Assembly: GCA_017308575.1 (NCBI GenBank)
Contig: JAFKEQ010000003.1
Coordinates: 1,054,001 to 1,118,000 of the forward strand
Origin: Afipia sp.
GTDB lineage: Bacteria > Pseudomonadota > Alphaproteobacteria > Rhizobiales > Xanthobacteraceae
Direction: 5' to 3'
DNA: 64,000 nt
In this document: one piece after another, positions 34,836-43,046 of the stretch
Position numbering within the stretch: position 1 is the first letter of the stretch
How the letters are laid out: each line of letters starts with the position of its first letter
Notes under the pieces: generated by a model
Told to the model about the DNA's origin: nothing
Seen by the model: the letters and a program-made list of their open reading frames with translations, nothing else
Databases searched by the model: none
Position numbers and translations under genes: made by a program

Positions 34836-35652
34836 GCGCATTGGTGTTGCTGCGGCCCTGACCGTCGCGTTTTTCGCGATGGGTCCGTCCGTTGCCTTTG
34901 AAGGCACCACGACGCCTCCTCATCAGGATGCCGCGCTGCCGTTGACCGCTGCGCCGAATGGCGTTCCGGTGTTGAAGAAGCCGGTCCCGCCCGCTGATAT
35001 TCCGCAGGCGGCGTCTGCGCTGTCGGCGCTGCAATATGCCGCCGAGGGCGGACATCCGGTGGCGCAGTGGAAGCTCGGCCGCATGTACGCCAAGGGCGAC
35101 GGCGTCGCGCGTGACGATCTGCGCGCCTACGAATATTTCAGCAAGATCGCCAATGCCCATGCCGAGGACTCGCCGTTCGCGCCGCAGGCCTCCATCGTCG
35201 CCAACGCCTTTGTCGCGCTCGGGCGCTACTTCGCGTCAGGCATTCCGAACACCCAAGTGACGCCTGACCCGGAGCGGGCGCGGGAGATGTTCTCCTATGC
35301 CGCGTCCTACTTCGGCAACGCCGAGGCGCAGTACAATCTGGCGCGCATCTATCTGGACGGCACCGGCGCGCAGCGTGACGTGAAATCCGGCATCCGCTGG
35401 CTCGGGCTGGCGGCGCGCAAGGGCCAGCATCAGGCGCAGGCGCTGCTCGGCCAGATGCTGTTCAACGGCGACAAGCTGCACCGGCAGGCCGCGCGCGGCC
35501 TGATGTGGCTGACGCTCGCGCAGGACAGCGCGACCCCGGACGAAACCTGGATCCGCGACAGCTACAAGTCGGCGATGGCCAAGGCCTCCGACGACGACCG
35601 CGCCATGGCGCTGCAGATGCTGGAGCGCTGGGTTCAGGGCCGGCGGGATTAA
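34822..35652 (+). CDS. ExoR-like periplasmic Sel1-repeat protein
   Basis: The 276-residue protein has a signal peptide ([20 protein letters not shown]) and a set of Sel1-type helical repeats. These include [28 protein letters not shown], cited by its ends, and [36 protein letters not shown]. The order of repeats, the AYEYFSKIA segment and the [13 protein letters not shown] segment resemble rhizobial ExoR, the periplasmic inhibitor of the ChvG/ExoS-ChvI two-component system. That assignment is from memory of the family and is not proven. The ATG lies inside the 3' end of ilvD, so translation is coupled. Confidence 0.65.
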   Translation: MRTSERIGVAAALTVAFFAMGPSVAFEGTTTPPHQDAALPLTAAPNGVPVLKKPVPPADIPQAASALSALQYAAEGGHPVAQWKLGRMYAKGDGVARDDLRAYEYFSKIANAHAEDSPFAPQASIVANAFVALGRYFASGIPNTQVTPDPERAREMFSYAASYFGNAEAQYNLARIYLDGTGAQRDVKSGIRWLGLAARKGQHQAQALLGQMLFNGDKLHRQAARGLMWLTLAQDSATPDETWIRDSYKSAMAKASDDDRAMALQMLERWVQGRRD

Positions 35653-35674
35653 GGATTAACCGCGACCGGTCACC

Positions 35675-35709
35675 GTCACCCTGAGGTGGCGAGCGCAGCA
35701 ATTCCTTCA
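35675..35709. repeat. Partial family B repeat (copy 2, half element)
   Basis: GTCACCCTGAGGTGGCGAGC followed by AGCAATTCCTTC matches only one arm of the family B element. The matching downstream arm is absent. It breaks off just before the promoter of the toxin-antitoxin genes, as if the pair had inserted beside or into the element. Confidence 0.5.
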
Positions 35710-35741
35710 AGTTGCCCTTGAAAACACGGCTACTCTTGCTA

Positions 35742-35755
35742 GGTTACATGTAACC
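35742..35755 (+). promoter_or_regulatory. Palindromic operator of the toxin-antitoxin operon
   Basis: GGTTACATGTAACC is a perfect 14-base palindrome 15 bases before the antitoxin start codon. A possible -35 (TTGAAA, 35718-35723) and -10 (TAGGTT, 35740-35745, 16-base spacing) place it over the -10 box. This is where an antitoxin or complex would repress its own promoter. Confidence 0.65.
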
Positions 35756-35770
35756 AGTCGGAGAGGCTGT

Positions 35771-35995
35771 ATGACTGCGGCATCCAAGTCCAAGCCTTCA
35801 CGTGTAAAGGTCGGCGAACATCGCGCGCGTCTGCGTGCGCAGGGACTTCGTCCAATTCAGATATGGGTGCCCGATGTGCGCGCGCCGTCGTTTCGCTCCG
35901 AAGCGCGCCGTCAATCTCGGGCGGTCGCGGCAAGCGTGCATAGCCGGGACGATCAGGCTTTCATCGATGCCGTGTCCGAACTGGGCGAGGAATGA
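35771..35995 (+). CDS. MazE-family antitoxin (DUF3018 type)
   Basis: The 74-residue basic protein has RVKVGEHRARLRAQGLRPIQIWVPDVRAP, cited by its ends, which matches the small DUF3018 antitoxins. It is followed by a short acidic C-terminus (DDQAFIDAVSELGEE) suited to binding the toxin. It overlaps the toxin gene by 4 bases (ATGA). An SD-like GGAGAGG precedes the ATG. Confidence 0.8.
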   Translation: MTAASKSKPSRVKVGEHRARLRAQGLRPIQIWVPDVRAPSFRSEARRQSRAVAASVHSRDDQAFIDAVSELGEE

Positions 35996-36336
35996 AACGC
36001 GGCGACGTCTGGACGGTAGCGGGCGGTAAGGATTATGCGGGCAAGCCGCGTCCCGCCGTTATCGTCCAGGACGACAACTTCGACGGCACGAACTCCATAA
36101 CGATATGTGCGTTCACTACGGATGAGACGGATGCGCCGCTGTTTCGGTTGCGGATCGCGCCGAATGAACAAAACGGGTTGCGTTCGGTCTGCCATCTGAT
36201 GGTGGACAAGATCACCACGGTCCCGAAATCGAGGCTTGGCTATCGTGTCGGACGCCTCGATTCCGAAGACCTCGTCCGGCTCAATCAGGCCATGATGGTC
36301 TTTCTTGGCCTCGCAGCGTCGCCGCGAGCGCGCTAG
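35992..36336 (+). CDS. MazF/PemK-type ribonuclease toxin
   Basis: The 114-residue protein opens with MKRGDVWTVAGGKDYAGKPRPAVIVQDD, cited by its ends MKRGDVWTVA and KPRPAVIVQDD, the PemK/MazF SH3-like fold. The catalytic-region pattern KPRPAVIVQ and the later SVCHLMVDKITTVPKSRLG match sequence-specific mRNA interferases. It probably cleaves RNA when unbound. Coupled to the antitoxin by a 4-base overlap; the operator upstream suggests joint autoregulation. Confidence 0.88.
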   Translation: MKRGDVWTVAGGKDYAGKPRPAVIVQDDNFDGTNSITICAFTTDETDAPLFRLRIAPNEQNGLRSVCHLMVDKITTVPKSRLGYRVGRLDSEDLVRLNQAMMVFLGLAASPRAR

Positions 36337-36343
36337 GCGATCC

Positions 36344-37129
36344 TCACTTCAAATCCAGATCGATCCAGACCGGCACGTGGTCCGACGCCTTTTCCCAGCC
36401 GCGCACATGCTTGTCGATGCCGGCATCGACCAGCCGGTCGCTGGCCTGCGGCGAGAGCAGGAGATGGTCGATGCGGATGCCGTTGTTCTTCGGCCAGGCG
36501 CCGGCCTGATAGTCCCAGAACGTGTATTGGCCCGGCTGGTCGTTGACCGCGCGAAAGGCGTCGGTGAGACCGAGATTGAGCAGGGCGCGGAAGCGCTCGC
36601 GGGTCTTCGGCAGGAACAGCGCGTCGCCGGCCCAGGCGGCGGGGTTGTAGACGTCGTCCGCGGACGGGATAACGTTGAAGTCGCCCGCCAGCACCAGCGG
36701 CTGTTCTTCTTTAAGCCGCTCTTTCGCGTATTGAGAAAGTCGCTCCATCCATCTGATTTTGTATGGATACTTCTCGGTTTCGGGTGGGTTGCCGTTGGGC
36801 AGGTAAAGACAGGCCACGCGCACCGTGCCACTCGAATGCGACACCACGCCCTCAAGAAAGCGCGCGTGCAGGTCCTCGGGATCGCCCGCGAGTCCCGGCG
36901 CGGTTTCGTCGAAGCGGTATTTGGATAAGAGTGCGACGCCGTTGAACGTCTTCTGGCCGTGGGTGACGACGTTGTAGCCGAGCGCCTCAATCGGCTCGCG
37001 CGGAAAGGCGTCGTCCTGACATTTGATCTCCTGCAGGCAGACGATGTCGGGCGAGCGCTCCTTCAGCCACAGCAGCAGGTGGTCCAGCCGCTGACGGATG
37101 GAGTTGACGTTCCAGGTGGCGATCCGCAT
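36344..37129 (-). CDS. xthA: Exodeoxyribonuclease III
   Basis: Mg-dependent AP endonuclease and 3'-5' exonuclease for base excision repair. The 261-residue protein has the EEP-fold motifs MRIATWNVNSIRQR, CLQEIKCQD, LYLPNG, LAGDFNVIPSADD, GIRIDHLLLS and ASDHVPVWID. Length is normal. It converges with the toxin gene, with 7 bases between the stop codons. Confidence 0.95.
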   Translation of the reverse strand: MRIATWNVNSIRQRLDHLLLWLKERSPDIVCLQEIKCQDDAFPREPIEALGYNVVTHGQKTFNGVALLSKYRFDETAPGLAGDPEDLHARFLEGVVSHSSGTVRVACLYLPNGNPPETEKYPYKIRWMERLSQYAKERLKEEQPLVLAGDFNVIPSADDVYNPAAWAGDALFLPKTRERFRALLNLGLTDAFRAVNDQPGQYTFWDYQAGAWPKNNGIRIDHLLLSPQASDRLVDAGIDKHVRGWEKASDHVPVWIDLDLK

Positions 37130-37155
37130 GAGGCGATTCCGTTAGCTAATCGATG

Positions 37156-37172
37156 GAATTTCTACGAAATTC
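37156..37172. promoter_or_regulatory. Inverted repeat upstream of the RND operon
   Basis: GAATTTC-TAC-GAAATTC is a perfect 7-base inverted repeat in the divergent region between xthA and the efflux operon. Its size suits a TetR-type or similar dimeric regulator, but no regulator gene is adjacent. Confidence 0.4.
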
Positions 37173-37326
37173 ATGGTTATGGCGTACCACGACACACGCC
37201 GCTGTGATAAGCCGGTTGCAAATAACGCTGGAAAACCAGTGCAAAAAGAAGAGGGAGCGGGACAAGAACGGCTTGCCGGGAACGGGCTAGCCTGATCCTG
37301 CCAGACGACAGGACCTGCGAGACAAC

Positions 37327-38463
37327 ATGGCATCAGGACTATTCAGGGGACGCGGACTGCTCATTCTGGGCGTCTGCGCGGCTGCGGTCGCGGCCTATGC
37401 GACCCGCGCGATGTGGAGCGGCGGTCAGGTCGCCGTGCAGGCCGCGCCGCGACCGGCGGTCTCCGTCGAGGTGACGAAGGCCGAGAAGAAGCAAGTCCCG
37501 ATGGACGTGGACTCCATCGGCGCGGTGACGCCGATTTCCAGCGTCGCGCTGAAGTCGCGGGTCGAGACCACCATCGTCGGCGTTCACTTCGAGGACGGCG
37601 CCCGCGTCAGGGAAGGCGATCTGCTGTTCTCGCTGGATGCACGTCAGATCGATGCGCAGATCGCGCAGGCCGAAGGCAACCTCGCGCGCTCGCAATCGCA
37701 GCTTGTCGCCGCCGAGCGTGACATGCGCCGCTTCAACGAGTTGATCGGCAAGGGCGCGACCACGCAGGTCAACGTGGATAACGCCAAGACCGCGGCCGAT
37801 ACCGCGGCCGCCACCATTCAGGCCGATCAGGCCATCCTCGATAACCTGAAAGTTCAGAAGAGCTACACCCGGATCACCGCGCCGATCAGCGGCCGCATCA
37901 GCGCCGCGTCGGTGAAGGTCGGCAACTTCGTGCGTCCGGCCGACACCGCGCCGCTGGCGACCATCAACCAGATGGCGCCCGTCTACGTGACCTTCGCCAT
38001 CCCGCAGCGCGTGCTGGGCGATCTGCGCGACGCCATGAAGGACAATCTCTCTTCGGTGAAGGCGACCATTCCCGGCAACGGCAAATCGGAAACCGGCAGG
38101 ATCGCGATGGTCGAGAACACTGTCGATCCGACCACCGGCATGGTCACCGTGCGCGGCATCATGGACAACGCAAGCGAACTGTTGTGGCCGGGCATTCTGG
38201 TCAACACCACGCTGACCGTGCGCAACGAGAACGCGGTGATCGTGCCGTCGGTGGGTGTGCAGCGCAGCCAGACCGGCAACTTCGTGTTCGTGGTGAAGGA
38301 CGGCAAGGCGCAGATCCAGCCTGTTACCATCAGCCGCACGTTCCAGGGCTTCTCGGTGATCGACAGCGGTCTGGAGGGCGGCGAGGATATCGTGGTCGAC
38401 GGCCAGTTGCTGCTGTCCAACGGAACCGCCGTGACACCGCGCGAGCGCAAGGCGGGAGCCTAG
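37327..38463 (+). CDS. RND efflux periplasmic adaptor (membrane fusion protein)
   Basis: The 378-residue protein has an N-terminal membrane anchor, then the lipoyl/barrel-sandwich halves (ALKSRVETTIVGVHFEDGARVREGD and SYTRITAPISGRISAASVKVGNFV, cited by motif). They flank an alpha-hairpin (AQAEGNLARSQSQLVAAERDM). Beta-barrel and MP domains follow. It resembles MdtA/MuxA-type adaptors of tripartite pumps. It lies 7 bases before the transporter; no outer-membrane channel gene is present here. Confidence 0.9.
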   Translation: MASGLFRGRGLLILGVCAAAVAAYATRAMWSGGQVAVQAAPRPAVSVEVTKAEKKQVPMDVDSIGAVTPISSVALKSRVETTIVGVHFEDGARVREGDLLFSLDARQIDAQIAQAEGNLARSQSQLVAAERDMRRFNELIGKGATTQVNVDNAKTAADTAAATIQADQAILDNLKVQKSYTRITAPISGRISAASVKVGNFVRPADTAPLATINQMAPVYVTFAIPQRVLGDLRDAMKDNLSSVKATIPGNGKSETGRIAMVENTVDPTTGMVTVRGIMDNASELLWPGILVNTTLTVRNENAVIVPSVGVQRSQTGNFVFVVKDGKAQIQPVTISRTFQGFSVIDSGLEGGEDIVVDGQLLLSNGTAVTPRERKAGA

Positions 38464-38470
38464 TGATCCG

Positions 38471-41400
38471 ATGAATCTTTCGGAACTCTGCATCCGCAGA
38501 CCGGTGATGACGACGCTGATGACGGCGTCGATCATCGCGTTCGGCGTGTTCGGTTTCCGCCTGCTGCCGGTCTCGGCGCTGCCCAAGGTGGATTTCCCGA
38601 CCATTCAGGTGACGGCGACGCTGCCGGGCGCGAGCGCCGACACCATGGCCGCCTCCGTCGCAGGGCCGATCGAGCGCCAGTTGTCGACGGTCGCCGGCAT
38701 CTCGTCGATGTCGTCATCCTCCTCGCAGGGCACGACCTCGATCACCATCCAATTCGACCTCAACCGCAATATCGACGGCGCGGCGCTCGACGTGCAGACC
38801 GCGCTGACCATCGCGCAACGCCGCCTGCCGGTGGAAATGCTGATCCCGCCGAGCTTCCGCAAGGTCAACCCCGCTGACTTCCCGGTGCTGTTCGTCTCGC
38901 TGAGTTCGGACACGCTGCCGCTGTCGGCCGTCAACGAATATGGCGACATCACCATCGGTCAGGCGATCTCCCAGATTCCGGGCGTCGCACAGGTGCTGAT
39001 CTACGGCGCGCAGAAGTTCGCCATCCGCGTGCAGGCCGATCCGGAGGCGGCGGCGGCACGTGGTCTGTCGCTGGAAGACATTCGCGCGGCGGTGACGCGC
39101 GCCAACTCGTCCACGCCGGTCGGCACCCTGAACGGCCCGAAGCAGGACATCGCAATTCAGGCCTCGGGACAGATCAACAAGGCGGTCGATTACCGTCAGG
39201 TCGTGGTGGCGTGGCGCAACGGCTCGCCGGTGAAACTCGATGAGGTCGCCCGCATCTACGACAGCGTCGAGAACGACAAGATCGCCACGTGGTTCAACGG
39301 CACGCGCTCCATCGTGCTGGCGATCCAGAAGCAGCCCGACGCCAACACGGTGGCGGTGGTGGACGCGGTGCGCGCCAAGCTGCCGTCGCTGCGCGCGCAG
39401 GTGCCGCCGTCGGTCACCATGAACGTCACGCTGGACCGGTCGGTGTCGGTTCGCGAGTCTGTCACCGATGTCGAGGAGACGCTGCTGATCGCGGTCGGTC
39501 TTGTGATCGTGGTGATCTTCCTGTTCCTGCGCTCGGCGTCGGCGACCTTCATTCCGGCGCTGGCGGTTCCGATCTCGGTGCTCGGCACCTGCGCGGTGAT
39601 GTATGCGCTCGATTATTCGATCAACAACATGACGCTGCTGGCGCTGACGCTGTCGGTGGGCTTCGTGGTGGACGACGCCATCGTCATGCTCGAAAATATC
39701 ATGCGGCATATTGAGGAGGGCATGAAGCCCTACGAGGCCGCGCTGAAAGGCGCGCGCGAGATCGGCTTCACCATCCTGTCGATCACCTTCTCGCTGATCG
39801 CGGTGTTCATTCCGGTGCTGCTGATGGGCGGCATCGTCGGCCGTGTGTTCCGCGAATTCGCCGTCACCATTTCCGTCGCGATCCTCGTGTCCGGCTTCGT
39901 GTCGCTGACGCTGACGCCGATGCTGTGCGCGCGCGTGCTGAAAGCGCACGATCCGCATCACAAGCCCAACGTCGTGCTGCGCTGGTTCGAGGCGATGTTC
40001 GATGCATGGATTCGCGCCTATGAATGGTCGCTCGATCGCGTGCTGGCCTACAAGTCGATCATGCTGCTGGTTACGTTTGCGACCCTCGGCCTCACGGTCT
40101 GGCTCTACATGATCGTGCCGAAGGGCTTCTTCCCGCAGGAGGACACCGGCTTCCTCTCCGGCACCACGGAGGCCGCGACCGATACGTCGTTCCAGGCGAT
40201 GGGCGCGCGGCAGAAGGTGCTGGCCGACATCCTGCAGGCCGATCCGGCGGTGGAGTTCGTCAACAGCACCGTGGGCTCCGGCGGTCCCAATCCGACCGCG
40301 AACTACGGCCGCCTGTTCATCGGCCTCAAGCCCAAGGCCGAGCGTGAGCCCGCGCCGGTCGTGATGGCGCGGCTGCGGCAAAAGGCGTTGCAGGTGCCGG
40401 GCCTGCAGGCGTTCTTCCAGAGCATCCAGAACCTCAACATCGGCGGACGCCCGTCCAAGAGCCAGTATCAGTACACACTGCAGAGCGGCGACACGGAGTC
40501 GCTGTATCGCCTTGCACCGGAAATGCGCGAGAAGATCGCCAAGGTGCCGGGGCTGCAGGACGTCACCACCGACCTCTACATCAAGAACCCGCAGCTCACC
40601 GTCGAGATCGACCGCGAGAAGGCCGCCGTCTACGGCGTCACCGCCGACCAGATCCGCAACCAGTTGTTCAATGCCTATGGCGCGCGGCAGGTCGGCACGA
40701 TCTACATGCCGTCGAACGACTACCAGATCATTCTGGAAGTGCAGCCGAAGTTCCGCGTCGATCCGACCGACCTGTCCAAGCTCTATGTGAAGACCGCGGA
40801 CAACCGGACCATTCCGCTCGATGCGGTAGCGAAGATGGTGCCGAGTGTCGGCCCGCTGCAGATCAACCATCAGGGCCAGCAGCCCGCGGTGACCATCTCG
40901 TTCAACCTGCAGCCGGGCACCTCGCTCGGCTACGCGGTGGACCAGATCACCCGCATCGAACAGGATTCGAATTTGCCGGCGACCATCGCCACCGGATTCT
41001 CCGGCACCGCGCAGGTGTTCCAGGATTCGCTGCGCGGACAGGGCGTGCTGATCCTCGCCGCCGTGTTCGCGGCCTTCGTCATTCTCGGCATTCTCTACGA
41101 GAGCTTCATCCATCCGATCACGATCATCTCCGGCCTGCCATCGGCAGGGATCGGCGCGATCCTGACCCTGATGCTGTTCAAGATGGAATTGTCGGTGATC
41201 GCGATGATTGGCATCGTCATGCTGGTCGGCATCGTGAAGAAGAACGCCATCATGATGGTGGACTTCGCCGTCGAGCGCCGCACTCACGGCTTGAGCGCCG
41301 AACACGCCATCCGCGAAGCGGCGTTGATGCGTTTCCGCCCGATCATGATGACGACGTTCGCCGCGATCTTCGGCACGCTGCCGATCGCGCTCGGCGCGGG

Positions 41401-41599
41401 CGCGGGCGCCGAGTTGCGCCAGCCGCTCGGCGTCTCCGTGGTCGGCGGTCTTCTGGTGTCGCAGTTGTTGACGCTGTTCATCACCCCGGTGATCTACATC
41501 TATCTCGACCGCATCGACCGCCGCCTGAAGCGTCGCCTCGATCCGACCTTGCAGGACACGCCGGACGTCGAACCGCCGCGCGTGGCGGCTGCCGAGTAA
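38471..41599 (+). CDS. RND multidrug efflux permease
   Basis: Inner-membrane proton-driven pump of the HAE1/MdtBC-like group, 1042 residues with twelve predicted membrane helices. Visible landmarks are NLSELCIRRPVMTTLM at the start and the helix 4 proton-relay pair in SVGFVVDDAIVMLENIMRHIEEG (DD). GGRPSKSQYQYTL in the pore domain and the second-half MLVGIVKKNAIMMVDFA complete it. Substrates are not predictable. It is followed after 6 bases by an amidohydrolase gene that appears part of the operon. Confidence 0.93.
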   Translation: MNLSELCIRRPVMTTLMTASIIAFGVFGFRLLPVSALPKVDFPTIQVTATLPGASADTMAASVAGPIERQLSTVAGISSMSSSSSQGTTSITIQFDLNRNIDGAALDVQTALTIAQRRLPVEMLIPPSFRKVNPADFPVLFVSLSSDTLPLSAVNEYGDITIGQAISQIPGVAQVLIYGAQKFAIRVQADPEAAAARGLSLEDIRAAVTRANSSTPVGTLNGPKQDIAIQASGQINKAVDYRQVVVAWRNGSPVKLDEVARIYDSVENDKIATWFNGTRSIVLAIQKQPDANTVAVVDAVRAKLPSLRAQVPPSVTMNVTLDRSVSVRESVTDVEETLLIAVGLVIVVIFLFLRSASATFIPALAVPISVLGTCAVMYALDYSINNMTLLALTLSVGFVVDDAIVMLENIMRHIEEGMKPYEAALKGAREIGFTILSITFSLIAVFIPVLLMGGIVGRVFREFAVTISVAILVSGFVSLTLTPMLCARVLKAHDPHHKPNVVLRWFEAMFDAWIRAYEWSLDRVLAYKSIMLLVTFATLGLTVWLYMIVPKGFFPQEDTGFLSGTTEAATDTSFQAMGARQKVLADILQADPAVEFVNSTVGSGGPNPTANYGRLFIGLKPKAEREPAPVVMARLRQKALQVPGLQAFFQSIQNLNIGGRPSKSQYQYTLQSGDTESLYRLAPEMREKIAKVPGLQDVTTDLYIKNPQLTVEIDREKAAVYGVTADQIRNQLFNAYGARQVGTIYMPSNDYQIILEVQPKFRVDPTDLSKLYVKTADNRTIPLDAVAKMVPSVGPLQINHQGQQPAVTISFNLQPGTSLGYAVDQITRIEQDSNLPATIATGFSGTAQVFQDSLRGQGVLILAAVFAAFVILGILYESFIHPITIISGLPSAGIGAILTLMLFKMELSVIAMIGIVMLVGIVKKNAIMMVDFAVERRTHGLSAEHAIREAALMRFRPIMMTTFAAIFGTLPIALGAGAGAELRQPLGVSVVGGLLVSQLLTLFITPVIYIYLDRIDRRLKRRLDPTLQDTPDVEPPRVAAAE

Positions 41600-41605
41600 G
41601 CGGCG

Positions 41606-42454
41606 ATGGCCAGCCGTTTCGCGAAAGCATCGTGGTGCGCGGCGCTCGCCGCCATGGTGCTGGTTGCGGTTGCTCCCGTTCGCGCCGCCGAGGAGCCGAT
41701 CGAAATCTTCGACGCGCATCTGCACTACAACTGGGAGCCGAAGCCGTACTACGAACTGAACGACGTGCTGGCGCTGTTCAGGAAGCACCGCGTCACCGGC
41801 ATTCTCGCCACCAGCCGCCCGAACGACGGCACCCATGCGTTGGTGGATGCGAAAGCAGAGGGACTCTGGGTGGTGCCGTTCCTGCGGCCGTATCGGGTGC
41901 GTCCCGACATCCAGACCTGGTTCAACGATCCCGCGATCTTCGATCTCATTCAGGACGAATACAAGCGCGGCTACTATCGCGGCATCGGCGAATTTCATCT
42001 GTCGGGCAAGGATGCGGCGAGCGAGTGGGTGAAGAAGACGGTGAACTTCGCCGTCGAGCATGATCTCTATCTGCACGCCCATGCCGACGATGAAGCGGTC
42101 GAGATCCTGATGCGCCACAATCCGCGCGCGAAGATCATCTGGGCGCATACCGGCTTCGGCCTGTCGTCGTCGCGCGTCGCGACCATGCTCGCGACCTATT
42201 CGCAGCTTTGGGGCGAACTGTCCTATCGCAGCGGCATCACCGGAGCGGGCGGTGTGCTCACACCGGAATGGCGCGGGCTGTTCGAGAAATATCCGGATCG
42301 TTTTCTGCTCGGATCGGACACGTGGATCAGCGAGCGCTGGGCGAGCTACGGCGAAACCATGGCTGCCTATCGCGGCTGGCTGAAGCAACTGCCGCGCGAC
42401 GTGGCGGCAAAGATCGCACACGGCAACGCGCGGCGGCTGTTTGCGGAGAAATAG
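41606..42454 (+). CDS. Exported amidohydrolase-superfamily protein
   Basis: The 282-residue protein has a signal peptide (ASRFAKASWCAALAAMVLVA) and a TIM-barrel metal-hydrolase pattern of the amidohydrolase_2/TatD type. The metal-ligand-like motifs are IFDAHLHYN, LHAHADDEAVEI, IIWAHTGFG and LLGSDTWISE. The substrate is unknown. It is tightly linked (6 bases) to the RND pump gene, so it may act on a compound connected with export or uptake in the periplasm. Confidence 0.72.
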   Translation: MASRFAKASWCAALAAMVLVAVAPVRAAEEPIEIFDAHLHYNWEPKPYYELNDVLALFRKHRVTGILATSRPNDGTHALVDAKAEGLWVVPFLRPYRVRPDIQTWFNDPAIFDLIQDEYKRGYYRGIGEFHLSGKDAASEWVKKTVNFAVEHDLYLHAHADDEAVEILMRHNPRAKIIWAHTGFGLSSSRVATMLATYSQLWGELSYRSGITGAGGVLTPEWRGLFEKYPDRFLLGSDTWISERWASYGETMAAYRGWLKQLPRDVAAKIAHGNARRLFAEK

Positions 42455-42481
42455 TACTTCGGAGACTGGAGGCTTCTAAGC

Positions 42482-42594
42482 GTTATTGCGAGGAGCCGTT
42501 AGCGCGTTTACGCGCGTCTTCGACGCGCTATGGCGACGAAGCAATCCAGCTTTTCTCTTTTAAGAGTGGATTGCTTCGCTTCGCTTGCAATGAC
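42482..42594. repeat. Dispersed palindromic repeat, family C copy 1
   Basis: It begins GTTATTGCGAGGAGC and ends GCTTGCAATGAC. It has a core GACGAAGCAATCCAGC paired with GTGGATTGCTTCGCTTCGC. An inner GCGCG-rich palindrome (CGCGTTTACGCGCG) is inserted relative to the compact copy at 52.9 kb. It sits between the convergent amidohydrolase and erpA genes, where it could serve as a two-way terminator. Confidence 0.8.
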
Positions 42595-42610
42595 GGAGGG
42601 GAGGGCTCGA

Positions 42611-42949
42611 TTAAATCGAAAAGCTCGTGCCGCAGCCGCAGGACGCGGTGGCGTTCGGGTTGACCACGCGGAACGACGCGCCGATCAGGTCGTCGACGAA
42701 ATCGACCTCGGACCCGGCAAGGAAGGGCACCGAGGCGGAATCCACCAGCACCACGGCATTGTCGCGCGCGATCACGAGATCGTCGTCGGCGCGGGCGCGA
42801 TCCACGTCGAATTTGTACTGGAAGCCGGAGCAGCCGCCGCCCTCGACGCTGATGCGCAGCATCGCGCCGTCGCCTTCCGACTTCAGGATGGCGCCGATTC
42901 GCTTGGCGGCTCGTTCCGAAATCGTGACGTTGGTGGCGGCATCTGTCAT
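42611..42949 (-). CDS. erpA: Iron-sulfur cluster insertion protein (A-type carrier)
   Basis: A-type carrier that hands iron-sulfur clusters to target proteins. The 112-residue protein has the three conserved cysteines Cys40 (GGGCSGF), Cys104 and Cys106 (SCGCGTSF) and the fold landmark VDFVDDLIGASFRVVNPNA. Assignment as ErpA rather than IscA or SufA rests on the overall pattern and its lone location. Divergent from dgt. Confidence 0.88.
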   Translation of the reverse strand: MTDAATNVTISERAAKRIGAILKSEGDGAMLRISVEGGGCSGFQYKFDVDRARADDDLVIARDNAVVLVDSASVPFLAGSEVDFVDDLIGASFRVVNPNATASCGCGTSFSI

Positions 42950-43046
42950 GAGAAGTCTCCGAAATCGGGCGGATTTGAAGCCGTCCGTATGGCATAGTTA
43001 AGTGTGCCAGACGCCAGAATCAAACACCGAAAGTAGAATAATTCGT

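Noticed and set aside
29243..34910. Minus-strand frames of 623 and 685 codons opposite lpd and ilvD
   Set aside because: No family resemblance and composition typical of antisense frames; the plus-strand genes are certain.
38714..42421. A 1235-codon open frame on the minus strand opposite the RND pump and amidohydrolase genes
   Set aside because: It is His/Arg/Ala-rich with no recognisable domain, and mirrors the codon bias of the genuine plus-strand genes. Long antisense frames are expected at this GC content.
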